Shown here: positions 18,738 to 26,192 of the stretch, piece after piece
Numbering within the stretch: position 1 is the stretch's first letter
Layout of the letters: the number at the start of each line of letters is the position of its first letter
NCBI RefSeq assembly: GCF_007860015.1
Contig: NZ_SJPS01000007.1
Location: 248,001-312,000, forward strand
Length of the DNA stretch: 64,000 nt
Direction of reading: 5' to 3'
Source of the DNA: Bythopirellula polymerisocia
GTDB lineage: Bacteria; Planctomycetota; Planctomycetia; Pirellulales; Lacipirellulaceae
Program-made: the position numbers and the translations under genes
The notes under the pieces: generated by a model
Seen by the model: the letters and a program-made list of their open reading frames with translations, nothing else
Told to the model about the DNA's origin: nothing
Database searches by the model: none

Positions 18738-19226
18738 ATGCCGACCAAAACAAGTTCAGCCGCGAAAAACACATCGAATTCCAAACCAGCCAAGACTTCT
18801 TCCAAAAGCCGCGCGACAAAGAGCAAAGCTCCCAAAGTTGCTGAAGATTCTGCCGATCAAGAAGTGACGATTGACCGCCGAAGGGAAGAGCGGCGCGAAG
18901 ATGAAAGCACAGCACCTGCCAAGCTCGAACGACGAACCAAGGTGCAACGCCGCCGCCAGATCGACCCCACTACCTGCGAGCGAGACTACTCCGATGAAGA
19001 GGTCTCCTTCATGAGCGCTTTAGACGAGTACAAGCGGAAGAATGGCCGCATGTTTCCTACTTGCAGCGAAGTGCTTGAAGTGATTCGCTCACTGGGTTAC
19101 GTGAAACTCTCCCCAGCCGAATTGGCAGTGGTGCGTCCTGAGAGCGAAGAAGCGACAGAAAATACCGCTTCAGAAGAAACCGAAGAACTCGAAACAGAAG
19201 AAGCTTTCGAGCTAGAAACAGTCTGA
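18738..19226 (+). CDS. Small planctomycete protein of unknown function, basic N-terminus, acidic tail
   Basis: A 162-residue cytoplasmic protein with AAGGAG 11 bases before the ATG. The first 75 residues are Lys/Ser/Arg-rich and look disordered. The core (about 80-130: YSDEEVSFMSALDEYKRKNG, then FPTCSEVLEVIRSLGYVKL) is compact and is the kind of segment conserved between planctomycetes (from memory, not checked). The tail is Glu-rich. A DNA- or RNA-associated role is possible from the basic N-terminus, but no domain was recognised. Confidence 0.7.
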   Translation: MPTKTSSAAKNTSNSKPAKTSSKSRATKSKAPKVAEDSADQEVTIDRRREERREDESTAPAKLERRTKVQRRRQIDPTTCERDYSDEEVSFMSALDEYKRKNGRMFPTCSEVLEVIRSLGYVKLSPAELAVVRPESEEATENTASEETEELETEEAFELETV

Positions 19227-19232
19227 CTCATA

Positions 19233-19277
19233 AAGTGGAGTGCTCGTCACTGGGAAACGCCAGTGGCGAGCGCCACT
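19233..19277. terminator. Bidirectional hairpin terminator
   Basis: A long stem with small bulges (AAGTGG..CTCG.CACTGG against CCAGTG.CGAG.CCACTT) sits between the stops of two converging genes (19226 and 19284) and is followed by ATTTCTT on the plus strand and preceded by TAAA (giving TTTA on the minus strand). Confidence 0.7.
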
Positions 19278-19283
19278 TATTTC

Positions 19284-19532
19284 TTACTTGTGAATCTCCG
19301 TGACAATCTCTCGCAGTTCGGGCAAGGTGATCTCTGCCATGTCTTTTCCTTGGCGGGCCAGATGCTCGTTGATCTTAATGGCTGTTTCTTGCATCATGCC
19401 ATGCGTGTCTTGCGAACCCCCGGCCAGGAAGAAGTTTGGGCCTCGGGTAATCCGCTTTTGGTCATCATCGGCATCAAAAGCCAGACCCACGAGGGCTGCT
19501 TTCGGCTTTGCTGCTGGGAGGCGGGAATTCAT
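19284..19532 (-). CDS. Small conserved-looking protein of unknown function
   Basis: An 82-residue cytoplasmic protein from the ATG at 19532; an upstream TTG at 19604 would add 24 residues. The sequence (AALVGLAFDADDDQKRITRG, then NFFLAGGSQDTHGMMQETAI and ELREIV) has a well-folded look and real-gene codon use. It ends at a strong terminator, with the FHA gene 84 bp upstream on the same strand. No domain was recognised. Confidence 0.6.
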   Translation of the reverse strand: MNSRLPAAKPKAALVGLAFDADDDQKRITRGPNFFLAGGSQDTHGMMQETAIKINEHLARQGKDMAEITLPELREIVTEIHK

Positions 19533-19616
19533 AGCTGGTAAGTTTTGGGGTATGACTTGGCGAGGGGATCTGGAAGCATAATCGGTAGCCCCCAGAAATT
19601 TCAATGCGGGCTGAGC

Positions 19617-20336
19617 TTAGCGGCGGCGACTCCAGGAACGAAGTGCATCGGCTGCTGCCTCAACGCTATTCTTGGAACTCGGCTTCTTATCGATGGGGGG
19701 AAGTTTACCTGGTTTTTTCTTTTTTCCAGAGTCTTTGACATCTTCTTCTGAATGAGCCGACTTGTGATCCTCTGTCTCTGGCGAACTCTCTATTCTGTCA
19801 CCAGCCTCGGCACGCATTTCTTTGACTGCATCACGCAATTCACTAGCCTTCGTATCGTCGAGACGGATCGTCTGAGTTTCTGCCACCTCTTCGCTGAGCA
19901 CGCCTTCACCGGATTGGGAGGAATCCAAAAGCCACCTTGAAATATCGTCATCCCCAATATCGCTCCCAGTTCCTTGAGAGGCAGTGCGTTGGGCAGCTTC
20001 GGCGACCGATTTTACCTGAGGCTTTTTCTCATTATTCAAGCCACTAGTCAGTGTCACCAAGAATTCAAGATTGCCGATATTGAGTGTGTCGCCGGAAGTG
20101 AGTTCTACTACATCTGTAATCTTGGCACCGTTGACGAGCGTCCCATTGCGGCTTCCCAGGTCGGCAATAGTGACTTTGGTACCGCTGCGTCGGATTGCAC
20201 AATGCTTGCGGCTAATCGAGGTACTCCCTGAGCAGAGGTGGCACTCAGGACTCCGACCGATCAAGAATTCGTCCTTCTTGACGGCAATTTTGGCCCCAAT
20301 TTTTGAGCCCTTCATTACTTTGAGAATTACATCCAT
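19617..20336 (-). CDS. FHA-domain protein
   Basis: A 239-residue cytoplasmic protein. The N-terminal 95 residues form a forkhead-associated domain that binds phosphothreonine peptides: FLIGRSPECHLCSGSTSISRKHCAI with the Arg, Ser and His of the binding loops, then DLGSRNGTLVNG. The rest is an acidic, Ser/Lys-rich linker ending in a short helical basic tail (AADALRSWSRRR). Probably part of Ser/Thr kinase signalling; no kinase gene is nearby. Confidence 0.88.
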   Translation of the reverse strand: MDVILKVMKGSKIGAKIAVKKDEFLIGRSPECHLCSGSTSISRKHCAIRRSGTKVTIADLGSRNGTLVNGAKITDVVELTSGDTLNIGNLEFLVTLTSGLNNEKKPQVKSVAEAAQRTASQGTGSDIGDDDISRWLLDSSQSGEGVLSEEVAETQTIRLDDTKASELRDAVKEMRAEAGDRIESSPETEDHKSAHSEEDVKDSGKKKKPGKLPPIDKKPSSKNSVEAAADALRSWSRRR

Positions 20337-20752
20337 CGCTCAACCTGTCCGTGCCTAAACGAAGTAGCTTAGCCCCTAGAAAAAGTAAACCGCCAACAAT
20401 AGAAAAGACAAAGCTGTCCCTATCGAGGGCAGGCCGCCGAGGGCTGGAAAGAAGACACCTTGATCGTCGCGATCCGCGCACTTGCAAAGCACGAAAAACG
20501 AGAATAAGGTAACTCCCCCCCAGGACCCCTTATCAGTTGCAGGATATCACGAGCAAGCCATGACACCAATATGAAGCAAAATATAACTACAGCACAAATC
20601 TCTTAACAAACGAAATAATAATCCTCGACTTAGTTACAGTACTCCCCCCAAAAGAGGGGGGCGCTAGATTTACGCTTTATTCGAGTAAACCCCCACCAAC
20701 GCTATTTAGTAAGGGACTCATCACAGTCATCGGCTAACAGGGCAGCATGCGC
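20337..20752. other. Intergenic region without a recognised gene
   Basis: Holds the FHA promoter and the 3' flank of lipM. A 6-bp G:C hairpin (CCCCCC-aaaaga-GGGGGG at 20644-20661) lies 92 bases past the lipM stop and may act as a weak terminator. A C-run is also present near 20516. Nothing else supported. Confidence 0.4.
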
Positions 20753-21541
20753 TTAGCGCCTTGCCGTCCATTGGGGATTTCTGTACTTCTCATTATACCA
20801 ACTCTCTACCCTGGAGCGAACTTCCTGGCAAATTTTGCCTGGTGAGCACTTCAGGCCCAAAGCTCGCGGGATTTCCGTTCTCAATTCGCTCGCTAGACTT
20901 GCCGGCGAGAATGTCGTACCGCATACATCGTTCAATCCTGCAAGTTCCGGGCTTAATGGCGACTTCTCCAGCAACAGGCTTCCATGTTGTAAGACGGCTC
21001 CTCGGCAGCGGCGTTGTGCGCTTCCAACTATTTTGTGATTCACTTTACCATTCTTAGGCTCGGCAGACACTCGGTAGACAATATCTCCCTTAGCGCGGCG
21101 CTCAAAACAAAGGAAGTGATTATCCTCGCTCGTTGGTGACTCCTCAGCTATTAGTCCAATCTGATTCGAGAATGATACATGCCGCCGCATGACCGTCGCG
21201 ATGGTTTCGTGTACGGTGTTGTATAAGGACTGAGCATTCCTGGCCAGCGGATGGTTCTCGGGTAGTGAGATGCTGTAAGTCAGTTCCCGATCATGCAGAA
21301 TTGCCCCGCCTCCACTTTGCCTGCGGACCACGGCCGCCGAGAGGCTTGCAGGATGGCGCTCTCGATCGCTGAGCTTCTGAAAGTACCCCAACGATAATGT
21401 TGGTTCTCGCCACTGGTAGAATCGCACAGTGGCTATTCGCTGTTCCGCAGCGAGTCGCAGCAGTGCCTCATCCAGTGCCATGTTCCAGGTGCCTTCGGCA
21501 GGGGGATCAACAAGCAGCTGGCATGAAAAAGCTTCACTCAC
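20753..21541 (-). CDS. lipM: LipM-type octanoyltransferase (BPL/LplA/LipB superfamily)
   Basis: Probably moves an octanoyl group from acyl carrier protein to the lipoyl lysine of GcvH, starting lipoate synthesis; lipoate ligase is the alternative. Motifs: WNMALDEALL (about 19-28), VVRRQSGGGAILHDRELTYS, NHKIVGSAQRR with the conserved Lys, and GAVLQHGSLLL. A Cys near 145 in FLCFERR lies where LipM enzymes have their catalytic Cys (ACF(D/E)..), whereas LplA ligases lack it. This favours LipM. The GTG start, 8 bp after gcvPB, is needed to keep the WNMALDEALL motif. Position last in the glycine cleavage operon ties it to GcvH as substrate. Confidence 0.8.
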   Translation of the reverse strand: MSEAFSCQLLVDPPAEGTWNMALDEALLRLAAEQRIATVRFYQWREPTLSLGYFQKLSDRERHPASLSAAVVRRQSGGGAILHDRELTYSISLPENHPLARNAQSLYNTVHETIATVMRRHVSFSNQIGLIAEESPTSEDNHFLCFERRAKGDIVYRVSAEPKNGKVNHKIVGSAQRRCRGAVLQHGSLLLEKSPLSPELAGLNDVCGTTFSPASLASELRTEIPRALGLKCSPGKICQEVRSRVESWYNEKYRNPQWTARR

Positions 21542-21548
21542 GGCAGGC

Positions 21549-23015
21549 TCAATTGGCCTCTGAAAGTGCTGCCCAAGTTAGCACCGGTTGGCGGGCTGCG
21601 CGGACTTCGTCGGGTCGACTGACCGCGGTTGAATGGGGGGCGTCGTGTAATAGCTCGGCGTCTTCTTCAGTGATTCGAAATAGCACTTCGGCAAAAGCAT
21701 CGAGTGTTTCCTTGCTCTCCGACTCAGTTGGCTCGCACATCATGGCTTCGGGGACAGTCAGTGGAAAATAAACCGTCGGGGCATGAAATCCATAGTCTAA
21801 AAGCCGCTTGGCGATATCCATTGCCGTGATCCCCTTATCCTTTTTCAGAGTATTCGCAGAAGCGACAAATTCGTGCATGCAGCGATTCCCTTGAGGGACC
21901 GGTAGAATATGCTTTACCCGACTCAGTAGGTAGTTGGCATTGAGCACTGCATTCTCAGAAACCTCGCGGAGCCCGTCAGGACCGTGAGTCCGAATGTAGG
22001 CATAGGCTCGCACTAATACGCCAACATTGCCAAAGAACGACCGCACGCGACCGATGGTTTTGGGCAAGTTGAAGTCGAGAGCGTATAGGGAATCCTCTTT
22101 CCGCACGATCGGTGTGGGTAGGTACGGAGCAAGCTTTTCGATGACACAGATCGGACCTGCTCCGGGACCCCCGCCACCGTGGGGGCCGCTGAAGGTTTTG
22201 TGGGGGTTGTAGTGCTGCATGTCGGCACCCCAATCCCCAGGGCGAGTAATACCAAGAATAGCATTCATGTTAGCACCATCAAGGTAAATCAAACCCCCTC
22301 TCGCATGCACTTGATCAGCGATTTCGCGCATGTGGGGTTCGAACAGACCCAGCGTACTGGGGTTGGTGATCATCATCACAGCCACTTCGTCGTCAAGCTT
22401 GGAAGCTAAGTCAGCCATGTCGACAAAGCCGTCCGAGGTGGTTTTCACGGTGATCGACCGATAGCCCGCCATTGCGGCGCTCGCCGGATTCGTGCCGTGG
22501 GCATTGTCGGGGACAAGCACCTTGGAGCGATTTTCGCCAAGGTCTTTGAAATATGCCGCCGCCACTAAGAGTGCTGTCAACTCGCCATGAGCTCCCGCAG
22601 CGGGTTGCAGACTGCACGCCGGTAGCCCCGATATCTCTTGAAAATACTCCTGCATCTCATAGAGCAAAGCCAGCATCCCTTGAATCGTCTCCTCGGGCTG
22701 ACAAGGGTGCAGGTCGGCAAACCCTGGCATGGCCGCTGCCCGTTCGTTCCGTTTGGGATTGTACTTCATCGTGCAACTTCCCAGCGGATAGAAATGTGTA
22801 TCGACAGACATATTCATCGTCGAGAGATTCACAAAGTGCCGGACGATCTGCGGTTCGGTAACCTCCGGCAAAGCAGGGGGGCTTGATGCGGTCGCTTCCG
22901 TGGGCAGCAGATCAGCGATGTCCCGCTCAGGCACATCACACGCAGGAAGCCGCGCCGCCCGTCGACCGGGCCGGGAGAGTTCGCACAACAGTTGGGTGTC
23001 TCGGGAATTTCGCAT
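21549..23015 (-). CDS. gcvPB: Glycine decarboxylase P protein, subunit 2
   Basis: PLP-dependent half of the split (two-subunit) glycine decarboxylase that releases CO2 from glycine and passes the methylamine to the lipoyl arm of GcvH. The PLP lysine lies in NPHKTFSGPHGGGGPGAGP. Other family segments are FYPLGSCTMKYNPKRNE, HGTNPASAAMAGY, NPSTLGLFEPHM and LDGANMNAILG. The ATG at 23015 lies 9 bp after gcvPA. Length (488) is normal for subunit 2. Confidence 0.95.
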   Translation of the reverse strand: MRNSRDTQLLCELSRPGRRAARLPACDVPERDIADLLPTEATASSPPALPEVTEPQIVRHFVNLSTMNMSVDTHFYPLGSCTMKYNPKRNERAAAMPGFADLHPCQPEETIQGMLALLYEMQEYFQEISGLPACSLQPAAGAHGELTALLVAAAYFKDLGENRSKVLVPDNAHGTNPASAAMAGYRSITVKTTSDGFVDMADLASKLDDEVAVMMITNPSTLGLFEPHMREIADQVHARGGLIYLDGANMNAILGITRPGDWGADMQHYNPHKTFSGPHGGGGPGAGPICVIEKLAPYLPTPIVRKEDSLYALDFNLPKTIGRVRSFFGNVGVLVRAYAYIRTHGPDGLREVSENAVLNANYLLSRVKHILPVPQGNRCMHEFVASANTLKKDKGITAMDIAKRLLDYGFHAPTVYFPLTVPEAMMCEPTESESKETLDAFAEVLFRITEEDAELLHDAPHSTAVSRPDEVRAARQPVLTWAALSEAN

Positions 23016-23024
23016 GGTATTTTT

Positions 23025-24398
23025 CTAAACGGTGGCTGGGACTGAGACACGTTCGGAAGCTTTGGTCAAGGTTGACACCAACCCATCGATCTCCGCCTTC
23101 GTCCGCTTCTCCGTTACGGCCACAAGGAAACAGTCTGCAAGCTCTGGATACCAACGACCTAATGGCAAACCAGCCAGGTAGCCGCGGTCGAGTGCAGATT
23201 TCAATAAATCGTCCACTCGATTCTCTCTGTCGCGGATGACAAACTCCTTAAAAGTGGGTTCCTCGAAGGCCAGCGAGAATCGCTCATGCTGACACAGCTG
23301 TTCCGCGGCATAGCGAGATTTCTGCAAACAGAGGCTTGCCGTTTCGCGAAGTCCCTGTGGACCAAGTTGGGCCAGATATACAGTTGCTCGCAGGGCAAAG
23401 AGTCCTTGGTTCGTACAGACATTGCTCGTTGCCTTCTCGCGGCGGATGTGTTGTTCGCGGGTTTGCATCGTGAGCACAAAACATGTGTTGCCGCGGCGAT
23501 CCACCGTTTGTCCCGCAATGCGACCGGGCATGCGACGGACTAGACTCTTCTCACAGGCCATGATCCCCAGATACGGGCCGCCATACGCCATCGGCGATCC
23601 GAGCGTATGACCCTCGGCCACTGCGATGTTGGCACCATAGTCTCCAGGGCGCTTAAGTACGCCGAGACTCATCGGATCGAACACGGCGATTAAGAGCGCT
23701 CCGGCTTTCTTCGTGATTCTATTCACTTCCGCAGCATCTTCGACGCAGCCAAAAAAGTTTGGCTGTTGCAGCACGACAGCTGCCGTTTCTTCATCGACCG
23801 CCTCGGAGAGAATCTCAGGATCCACGACGCCACCAGAGGTGGGAATCGTGACTACTTCGGTGGCAAGGTTTTCCAAATAGGTTGCAATCGTGGCTCGATA
23901 CTCGGGGTGCAGCGACTCAGGGACGATCACCTTGCCGTGCCGACCAGTCGCGCTGATTGCCATCAGCACGGCTTCAGCAGCTGCACTCGCCCCGTCGTAA
24001 AGGCTGGCATTGGATACATCCAGCCCAGTTAACTCGGTAATGAGTGATTGGTACTCGAACATAACCTGCAAGTTGCCCTGACTTGCCTCGGCCTGATAGG
24101 GAGTGTAGGAAGTATAGAACTCGCTTCGCGAGCCAATCGTATCGACCACTGCCGGAATAAAGTGGTCGTAGCTGCCCGCACCAAGGAAGCAGACCGCCTC
24201 GCCAGCAGGTGTATTGCGGGAAGCGAGTTCGCGCAAATGCTGATCAAGTTCCAGCTCCGACAGTGCAGGCGGCAAATCAAGACGGCGGCCGAGCTTCAGC
24301 TCGGCTGGAATCGAATCAAACAACACGTCAACCGACTCGGCACCTATCGCCGAGAGCATCGCCTGCTTGTCTTCAGGGGTATTGTAGTGGTAAGGCAT
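23025..24398 (-). CDS. gcvPA: Glycine decarboxylase P protein, subunit 1
   Basis: Partner of gcvPB in the two-subunit P protein. Clear family features: the start MPYHYNTPEDKQAMLSAIG (which fixes the ATG at 24398 in preference to a TTG at 24452), FLGAGSYDHFIPAVVDTI, FYTSYTPYQAEASQGNLQ, NASLYDGASAAAEA, QQPNFFGCVED, GGPYLGIMAC and PGRIAGQTVDRRG. 457 residues, normal size. Lies between gcvH and gcvPB in the same direction. Confidence 0.95.
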   Translation of the reverse strand: MPYHYNTPEDKQAMLSAIGAESVDVLFDSIPAELKLGRRLDLPPALSELELDQHLRELASRNTPAGEAVCFLGAGSYDHFIPAVVDTIGSRSEFYTSYTPYQAEASQGNLQVMFEYQSLITELTGLDVSNASLYDGASAAAEAVLMAISATGRHGKVIVPESLHPEYRATIATYLENLATEVVTIPTSGGVVDPEILSEAVDEETAAVVLQQPNFFGCVEDAAEVNRITKKAGALLIAVFDPMSLGVLKRPGDYGANIAVAEGHTLGSPMAYGGPYLGIMACEKSLVRRMPGRIAGQTVDRRGNTCFVLTMQTREQHIRREKATSNVCTNQGLFALRATVYLAQLGPQGLRETASLCLQKSRYAAEQLCQHERFSLAFEEPTFKEFVIRDRENRVDDLLKSALDRGYLAGLPLGRWYPELADCFLVAVTEKRTKAEIDGLVSTLTKASERVSVPATV

Positions 24399-24479
24399 AG
24401 GGGGAGTTTCGAGTTTCGGTTTTTGTGTTGCGAGTGAGGAAGAAGTATTCAAATGGCTTGGCTCGCGCCTCGTAACTCA

Positions 24480-24869
24480 TCACTCTTCGCATTGTTTCTG
24501 GTAGGCAGCGTGGTCAAGTAGTTTGGCTAGGTTCGCGTCGTTGGTTACCTTAATCTTGGCGATCCAGCCCGCGCCATAAGGGTCACTGCTCAGGGTTTCA
24601 AGCGTATCGGGAAGCGCCGAGTTGACGGCTACTACTTCCCCATCGACTGGCGCGTAGATATCACTAACCGCCTTTACTGACTCAACTTCACAGAAGGGCT
24701 GTTCGGCTTCGACCTGCTTACCCACGGCTGGCAATTCAATGAATACCAGATCGGTAAGCGCTTCCACGGCGAATGCGGAGATTCCAACGGTGGCAATCTG
24801 TGTGCCCCCTTCCTTAGCGACGGCGACCCATTCATGGGTTTTTGCATAGAGCAAATCTTCTTGCTTCAC
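24480..24869 (-). CDS. gcvH: Glycine cleavage system H protein
   Basis: 129-residue lipoyl carrier that shuttles the aminomethyl group between P, T and L proteins. The lipoylated lysine is in CEVESVKAVSDIYAP (near residue 65), and the N-terminus LLYAKTHEWV is typical. The GTG start at 24869 is backed by GGGGAGA about 10 bases upstream. Next to gcvPA (81 bp) and gcvT (114 bp). Confidence 0.96.
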   Translation of the reverse strand: MKQEDLLYAKTHEWVAVAKEGGTQIATVGISAFAVEALTDLVFIELPAVGKQVEAEQPFCEVESVKAVSDIYAPVDGEVVAVNSALPDTLETLSSDPYGAGWIAKIKVTNDANLAKLLDHAAYQKQCEE

Positions 24870-24983
24870 AATAATGTCTCCCCAAGCGTAAACGATTTAG
24901 TTGACGATGTGATTCCACAGCAGATGTAATGAAGTGCGTGCCGCCGCAGGAAAAACGGGTCTCTCAACCCTAATTCCTTTACT

Positions 24984-26105
24984 TTATTTTCCTCGTTCGT
25001 AAAACGGCAACGGCACGACCTGGGCGGGGTGCTCTTGGCCACGGACATCGACCGCCAACGGCGTACCAGGGGCGGCTGCCGAAGTACAAACGTAAGCCAT
25101 TGCGATGGGGTGGTTAAACGTCGGAGAAAATGTCCCACTCGTGACAGCACCGGCCTGTTGATCCCCAAACAAGATTGTGGCCCCTTCGCGGGCCACGCGC
25201 TTGCCCTCCATCTGGATTCCGACTCGAACTGTTTGTTTGTGGTCCTTCTGAAAACCGACAATCGCCTCGCGTCCGATGAAATCTCGATCGCGCAGGTTGA
25301 CGGCGAAATCGAGCCCTGCCTGAACCGGATTGATGGTTTCGCCTAGTTCATGGCCGTAAAGTGGCATGCCTGCTTCGAGGCGCAGAGTGTCGCGCGCTCC
25401 CAAGCCCACCGCACGGCCCCCGACATCAGAAGAGGCGTCAAGTAATTGTTGCCAGACATCTGGAAGCTGATCCGCGGGGCAGACGATTTCGCAGCCGTCT
25501 TCTCCCGTGTAGCCAGTACGACTTACAAAACATTCGACGCCGCAAACTTGTGCCACTTGTCCCGTGTAGTAGCGCAGCGAGGTCAGCTCACAGGAGATGT
25601 GCGGATCCAGGATTTCAATCGCCCGTGGTCCTTGAGCCGCAAACATGCCGTAAGTGGCGGTGATGTCTTCGAGCTTGACGTCGAAGTCAGTTTGATGGGT
25701 TTCCATCCAAGAGAGGATTTTCTGGCGGTTGCCAGCGTTCACCACCAGTCCGTAGCCCGAGGGTTCGCCGTTCGCGAGCGTCACCCGATAGCAGAGTACG
25801 TCGTCAAGGATTCCCCCCGCTTCGTTGCAAATCAACGAGTAGCGAATTTGGTGGGGTTTCATATCCACCACTGAGCGAGTTAGCAAACGGTCAAGATATC
25901 CAGCGGCATCAGGTCCGTCGACTAGCACGCGCCCCATGTGTGAGATGTCGAACATCCCAACGGCGGTGCGTGTCGCCTGGTGTTCCTCGACGATACCGGT
26001 GTACTGTACGGGCATCGACCAACCGGCAAACTCGACCATGCGGCCACCATTCGCGCTGTGCCAATCGAAGAGCGGGGTGTGAGCCAGTTGATTGTTGCTT
26101 GACAT
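24984..26105 (-). CDS. gcvT: Aminomethyltransferase (glycine cleavage T protein)
   Basis: Transfers the methylene group from GcvH to tetrahydrofolate, releasing ammonia. Landmarks: TPLFDWHSANGGRMVEFAGW, EHQATRTAVGMFDISHMG, QIRYSLICNEAGGILDDVLCY, FVSRTGYTGEDGCEI and GLGARDTLRLEAGMPLYGHE. ATG 26105 (MSSNNQLAHTPLF) gives 373 residues, the normal size; in-frame ATGs at 26120 and 26192 would add a non-conserved leader. 87 bp separate it from rnr, too short for a glycine riboswitch. Confidence 0.95.
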   Translation of the reverse strand: MSSNNQLAHTPLFDWHSANGGRMVEFAGWSMPVQYTGIVEEHQATRTAVGMFDISHMGRVLVDGPDAAGYLDRLLTRSVVDMKPHQIRYSLICNEAGGILDDVLCYRVTLANGEPSGYGLVVNAGNRQKILSWMETHQTDFDVKLEDITATYGMFAAQGPRAIEILDPHISCELTSLRYYTGQVAQVCGVECFVSRTGYTGEDGCEIVCPADQLPDVWQQLLDASSDVGGRAVGLGARDTLRLEAGMPLYGHELGETINPVQAGLDFAVNLRDRDFIGREAIVGFQKDHKQTVRVGIQMEGKRVAREGATILFGDQQAGAVTSGTFSPTFNHPIAMAYVCTSAAAPGTPLAVDVRGQEHPAQVVPLPFYERGK

Positions 26106-26192
26106 GACAAATCCATTCATAGTTCCGGTGGGAAATCGTATTCTACCGGTTTGTGGTCTTGCTGCCAGGGGCCAGGAAATGACATGGGACAT

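Noticed and set aside
20753..21541. Lipoate-protein ligase A (LplA) as the name of this gene
   Set aside because: The Cys near 145 and the GSAQRR...LQHGSLLL pattern fit LipM better, though ligase activity cannot be excluded.
24870..26192. Possible glycine riboswitch before gcvT or gcvH
   Set aside because: The gaps are only 87 and 114 bases and show no recognisable aptamer pattern.
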